Assembly (NCBI GenBank): GCA_000433015.1
Contig: HF997995.1
Coordinates: 1 to 6,842 of the forward strand
DNA length: 6,842 nucleotides
Reading direction: 5' to 3'
Origin: Firmicutes bacterium CAG:631
Lineage (GTDB): Bacteria; Bacillota_I; Bacilli_A; RFN20; CAG-631
The position numbers and the translations under genes are program-made. Positions 4,994 through 6,842 of the stretch are shown here, piece after piece. Positions within the stretch are counted from its first letter, which is position 1; every line of letters starts with the position of its first letter. The notes beneath the pieces were generated by a model. That model made no database searches. It saw only the letters and a list, made by a program, of their open reading frames with translations, and was not told the origin of the DNA.

Positions 4994-5901
4994 CTTGTGG
5001 TATCCATTTCATTCATTTCTTGATTTCCTAAAATTGACTTTAAAGTGGCTAAAGTCTCATCCTTATCATCTAAATATCTTGCATATCTTAATTTTACCAA
5101 ATCTCCTTCATGGATATGTTTTTCACCATCTTTAATCGCTGCTTGTTTTGTATTATAGATTAAGGATAAAACTTGACAATCAGCGGGCCAAAAAATATCA
5201 CGAATAGTTTTACCAATCGCAAAGGAATTAGATTGAACAACCATTGTCATTTCTTTAAAAACTTTAACTCTATTTTTGTTATCCACTTTTAATCTTTGTT
5301 CCAAAGAAATATCATTTAAAGAACGATTATTGAACATTTCAATAATCATAAAGGATAAAAATACGCCTAAAATGACAAATAAAATATTATTCACACTTCC
5401 AAATAATTCCATTGAAAAAATAATGGCTGTCATTGGAACTCTTTGAATGGATGCTAAATAGGAAATCATACTAATCATTACAATAATAAAGTAATATTCA
5501 CTAGAAATTCCTAATTTTATAAAAATTTCTGCAAGGATTGCCCCAAGCAAAGTGCCTTGACATAATGTTGGAATAAACATTCCTCCAGTTACTCCTGTAT
5601 TATTTAAAAATAAAGCTAGCAATGTTTTGACGAATAATAATAAAAGCAAAGATGTGAAAATCACTTTTCTTTGAATAGCTAAATTGATTAGCTGCATTCC
5701 TCCGCCAATAGAATAAGGAATAATAATGCCAATTATTCCTGAAATCAAAAAAGCAATGATAAATTTCACGTATAATGGGCATTTATAAAATTTTTCACTC
5801 CAATAGTGATTCATTAATTTAAAAACTTTCGTTACCCCACATGCAAAAAAGCCCACAATAATTCCAATAATGAGCACGATCCAAATATCCTTTAATGGCA
5901 A
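4990..5901 (-). CDS. C-terminal fragment of the ClC antiporter (with RCK_C-like domain)
   Basis: This fragment is 303 codons, read from TTG (5899-5901), which is the internal Leu of the intact protein and not a real start. No SD is placed for it; translation would need coupling or re-initiation. It holds the second half of the membrane domain, with GVTGGMFIPT (103-112; the GxFxP filter motif) and QRVPMTAIIFSMEL (153-166). After the last helix comes RSLNDISLEQRL (193-204). By eye, Asn196 sits where the filter tyrosine of E. coli ClC (Tyr445) is expected. Residues of about 213-290 resemble an RCK_C/TrkA_C regulatory domain, usually cytoplasmic. The final residues are acidic and polar. Hydrophobic segments and codon use match the upstream half, so nothing suggests separate origin. 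Confidence 0.7.
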   Translation of the reverse strand: MPLKDIWIVLIIGIIVGFFACGVTKVFKLMNHYWSEKFYKCPLYVKFIIAFLISGIIGIIIPYSIGGGMQLINLAIQRKVIFTSLLLLLFVKTLLALFLNNTGVTGGMFIPTLCQGTLLGAILAEIFIKLGISSEYYFIIVMISMISYLASIQRVPMTAIIFSMELFGSVNNILFVILGVFLSFMIIEMFNNRSLNDISLEQRLKVDNKNRVKVFKEMTMVVQSNSFAIGKTIRDIFWPADCQVLSLIYNTKQAAIKDGEKHIHEGDLVKLRYARYLDDKDETLATLKSILGNQEMNEMDTTS

Positions 5902-5902
5902 A

Positions 5903-5934
5903 GTTATATTAGAAGTATGTTATATTAGAAGTAT
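5903..5934. repeat. 16-bp perfect tandem duplication in the ClC gene
   Basis: The sequence GTTATATTAGAAGTAT occurs twice back to back (5903-5918 and 5919-5934). The flanking bases differ (A before, C after), so the duplication is exactly one 16-bp unit. As 16 is not a multiple of 3, it shifts the frame, and the stop at 5909-5911 lies inside it. This is the form expected of replication slippage. Confidence 0.95.
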
Positions 5935-6604
5935 CAAGCAAAATATTGGAAGGACTTATTCCTGTAATGAAGGACCATAATTTAGAAGTAAAATAAGAAA
6001 AAAATACAGATGATAAAGTAACCATAATAATCATTGGAGACAATCTTTTATGTGCCTCTTCTAATGCAAAAAAAACTCCTGACACAGGTGCGCCAGTGGC
6101 TACTGCAAATCCTGAAGCCGCGCCCCCTGTCATTACATAGCGATGCCAAGCTTTTTGTTTTTTTCCTGTAATTTTTGATACTCCTTCACCAATGCAGGTT
6201 CCGATTTGAACACTTTGTCCCTCTTCTCCTAAAGATAAACCTGAAAAATATGAAATAAAAGCCGAAATGATTGTACCAATTAAGTTGGGAAACCATTTAA
6301 ATGTGATTTGCCCTCTTAAAATACCAACTGCAGTGGGAATTCCGCCACCTTTAGCACATTTACAAAGTCGAACAATATGATAAGAAATGATTGCAAACAC
6401 GCTTAATAATAATAAAACCAAAGGAACATATATGAGATTTTCTTTTACAAAAAAATAGATATCCATCGATTGATTCGATAATAAATGCGCAATATATTTA
6501 AAAAAGAAAACCACTGTCCCACTAATAATTCCAACAATTCCACTTAAAACAAAACAAGGAAATAATATATTTAAAAGAAAATTACTAAATTTTGTTTTAT
6601 TCAT
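5909..6604 (-). CDS. N-terminal fragment of the ClC antiporter
   Basis: This 231-residue product is what the gene would yield as written; the last two residues (YF) come from the shifted frame. Start ATG 6602-6604 has AGGAAG as SD. It holds about the first half of the ClC fold: helices near 12-40 and 58-80, GGGIP (86-90), LSLGEEGQSVQIG (123-135) with the gating glutamate Glu128, and GAPVSGVFFALEEAHK (171-186) with Glu183 matching the internal proton glutamate of E. coli ClC (Glu203). The presence of both glutamates suggests an antiporter, not a channel. Unlike E. coli ClC, the GSGIP serine is Gly87 and the GREGP motif reads GEEGQ. Alone, this half lacks the second half of the ion pathway and is unlikely to function. 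Confidence 0.75.
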   Translation of the reverse strand: MNKTKFSNFLLNILFPCFVLSGIVGIISGTVVFFFKYIAHLLSNQSMDIYFFVKENLIYVPLVLLLLSVFAIISYHIVRLCKCAKGGGIPTAVGILRGQITFKWFPNLIGTIISAFISYFSGLSLGEEGQSVQIGTCIGEGVSKITGKKQKAWHRYVMTGGAASGFAVATGAPVSGVFFALEEAHKRLSPMIIMVTLSSVFFSYFTSKLWSFITGISPSNILLDTSNITYF

Positions 6605-6635
6605 TATTTCACTTCCTATTTTTAAATCTTAAACT

Positions 6636-6664
6636 ATTGTATCTTTTTATTAATCAAAATGCAA
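6636..6664 (-). promoter_or_regulatory. Promoter of the ClC gene
   Basis: On the minus strand: -35 TTGCAT (6659-6664), a 17-bp spacer and -10 TACAAT (6636-6641). The start is expected near 6629, giving a leader of about 25 nt that contains the SD. Its good match suggests the gene was active until recently. Confidence 0.65.
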
Positions 6665-6703
6665 ATAAATAAATATTAAACAAATCTATAAAGTTAATAA
6701 TCA

Positions 6704-6742
6704 CCAACAAAAAAAGTGATGCACTTATATCACTTTTTAATA
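6704..6742. terminator. Bidirectional rho-independent terminator
   Basis: A perfect 10-bp stem, AAAAAGTGAT (6711-6720) with ATCACTTTTT (6729-6738), and an 8-nt loop. The A-run before and T-run after allow action in both directions. It lies upstream of the clc promoter, so it most likely ends a minus-strand transcript entering from beyond position 6842. No plus-strand gene precedes it nearby. Positions 6743-6842 hold no supportable gene. Confidence 0.7.
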
Positions 6743-6842
6743 GTTATTCAAATATTTAAAACAAAATCTGGAATTTGTATATTTTGTAATCATTAAATTA
6801 ATTGTGTCTATAATAAATTATAGTTTGAATTATAAATGTTAG

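Larger units (their letters stand above)
4990..6604 (-). pseudogene. ClC-family chloride/proton antiporter gene, frameshifted by a 16-bp tandem duplication
   Basis: One ancestral ClC gene now in two frames. The upstream part (6604 to 5909) stops early; the rest (5901 to 4990) lacks a normal start. Together they carry a full ClC: selectivity-filter regions, both glutamates of the proton path, and a C-terminal RCK_C/TrkA_C-like domain. The break coincides with two exact adjacent 16-bp copies (5903-5918, 5919-5934). Deleting one copy joins ...DTSNIT directly to LPLKDIW in one frame, giving about 532 residues, the usual length for this architecture. ClC proteins are homodimeric membrane transporters exchanging Cl- for H+, used in acid resistance and volume control. 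As written the gene should not make a working transporter; it may be a recent mutation, a reversible switch, or an assembly error. Promoter and SD are intact. Confidence 0.9.

Noticed and set aside
5600..5782. Minus-strand 60-codon ORF inside the ClC gene
   Set aside because: Same strand, different frame from the conserved ClC coding sequence, no SD or family signal.
6739..6842. Possible gene end or promoter at the right edge (TATAAT at 6809-6814)
   Set aside because: All frames are short and broken by stops, and the -10-like box lacks a -35 at normal spacing.

Overview
The window is AT-rich, with mostly A/T third codon positions, as in a low-GC Bacillota or Mollicutes-like bacterium (for example Acholeplasma/Izemoplasma or Erysipelotrichia relatives). 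TGA is a stop here: tag ends in TGA exactly where the family should end, and tryptophans are encoded by TGG. This argues against the Mycoplasma/Spiroplasma code. Shine-Dalgarno (SD) sites are of two kinds: AGGAG/AAGGA, and an extended GGTGAT matching the 16S rRNA tail ATCACC. All three tRNAs have CCA encoded in the DNA. No species can be named from the sequence alone.

Layout. 1-157: T/C-rich edge and leader with no gene. 158-1317 (+): a class I glutamine amidotransferase-like gamma-glutamyl hydrolase (PuuD/peptidase C26 type), then tspO. 1309-2373 (-): a three-helix membrane protein of unknown function and a YcxB-like two-helix membrane protein, separated by a hairpin terminator; the first converges on tspO and overlaps its 3' end. 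2500-2665 (-): tRNA-Pro(TGG) with its own promoter and terminator. 2735-3884 (+): an alkylation-repair operon, ogt then tag, from an extended -10 promoter. 3917-4441 (-): promoter, tRNA-Cys(GCA), tRNA-Arg(ACG), terminator, then a small DUF3781-type gene lacking a normal start codon. 4515-4993 (+): an unrecognised 138-residue protein with a C-terminal membrane anchor. 4990-6664 (-): a ClC-family chloride/proton antiporter gene with a C-terminal RCK_C-like domain, interrupted by a frameshift. 6605-6842: the clc promoter and a strong bidirectional hairpin; no gene seen.

How the genes work together. ogt and tag form a compact unit: direct reversal of O6-methylguanine/O4-methylthymine plus excision of 3-methyladenine, the two main responses to methylating damage. 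The rest looks like housekeeping and membrane genes in short, independently promoted units. No phage, IS element, CRISPR array or defence system is visible.

The most notable event is an exact 16-bp tandem duplication (5903-5934) inside the ClC gene. Removing one copy restores a single frame of about 532 residues, so this is a recent or possibly reversible inactivation. Lesser points: a possible ATA start for the DUF3781 gene, a four-codon mini-ORF whose stop overlaps the tspO start, and SD-pairing inverted repeats before two genes. I see no convincing new multi-gene system.
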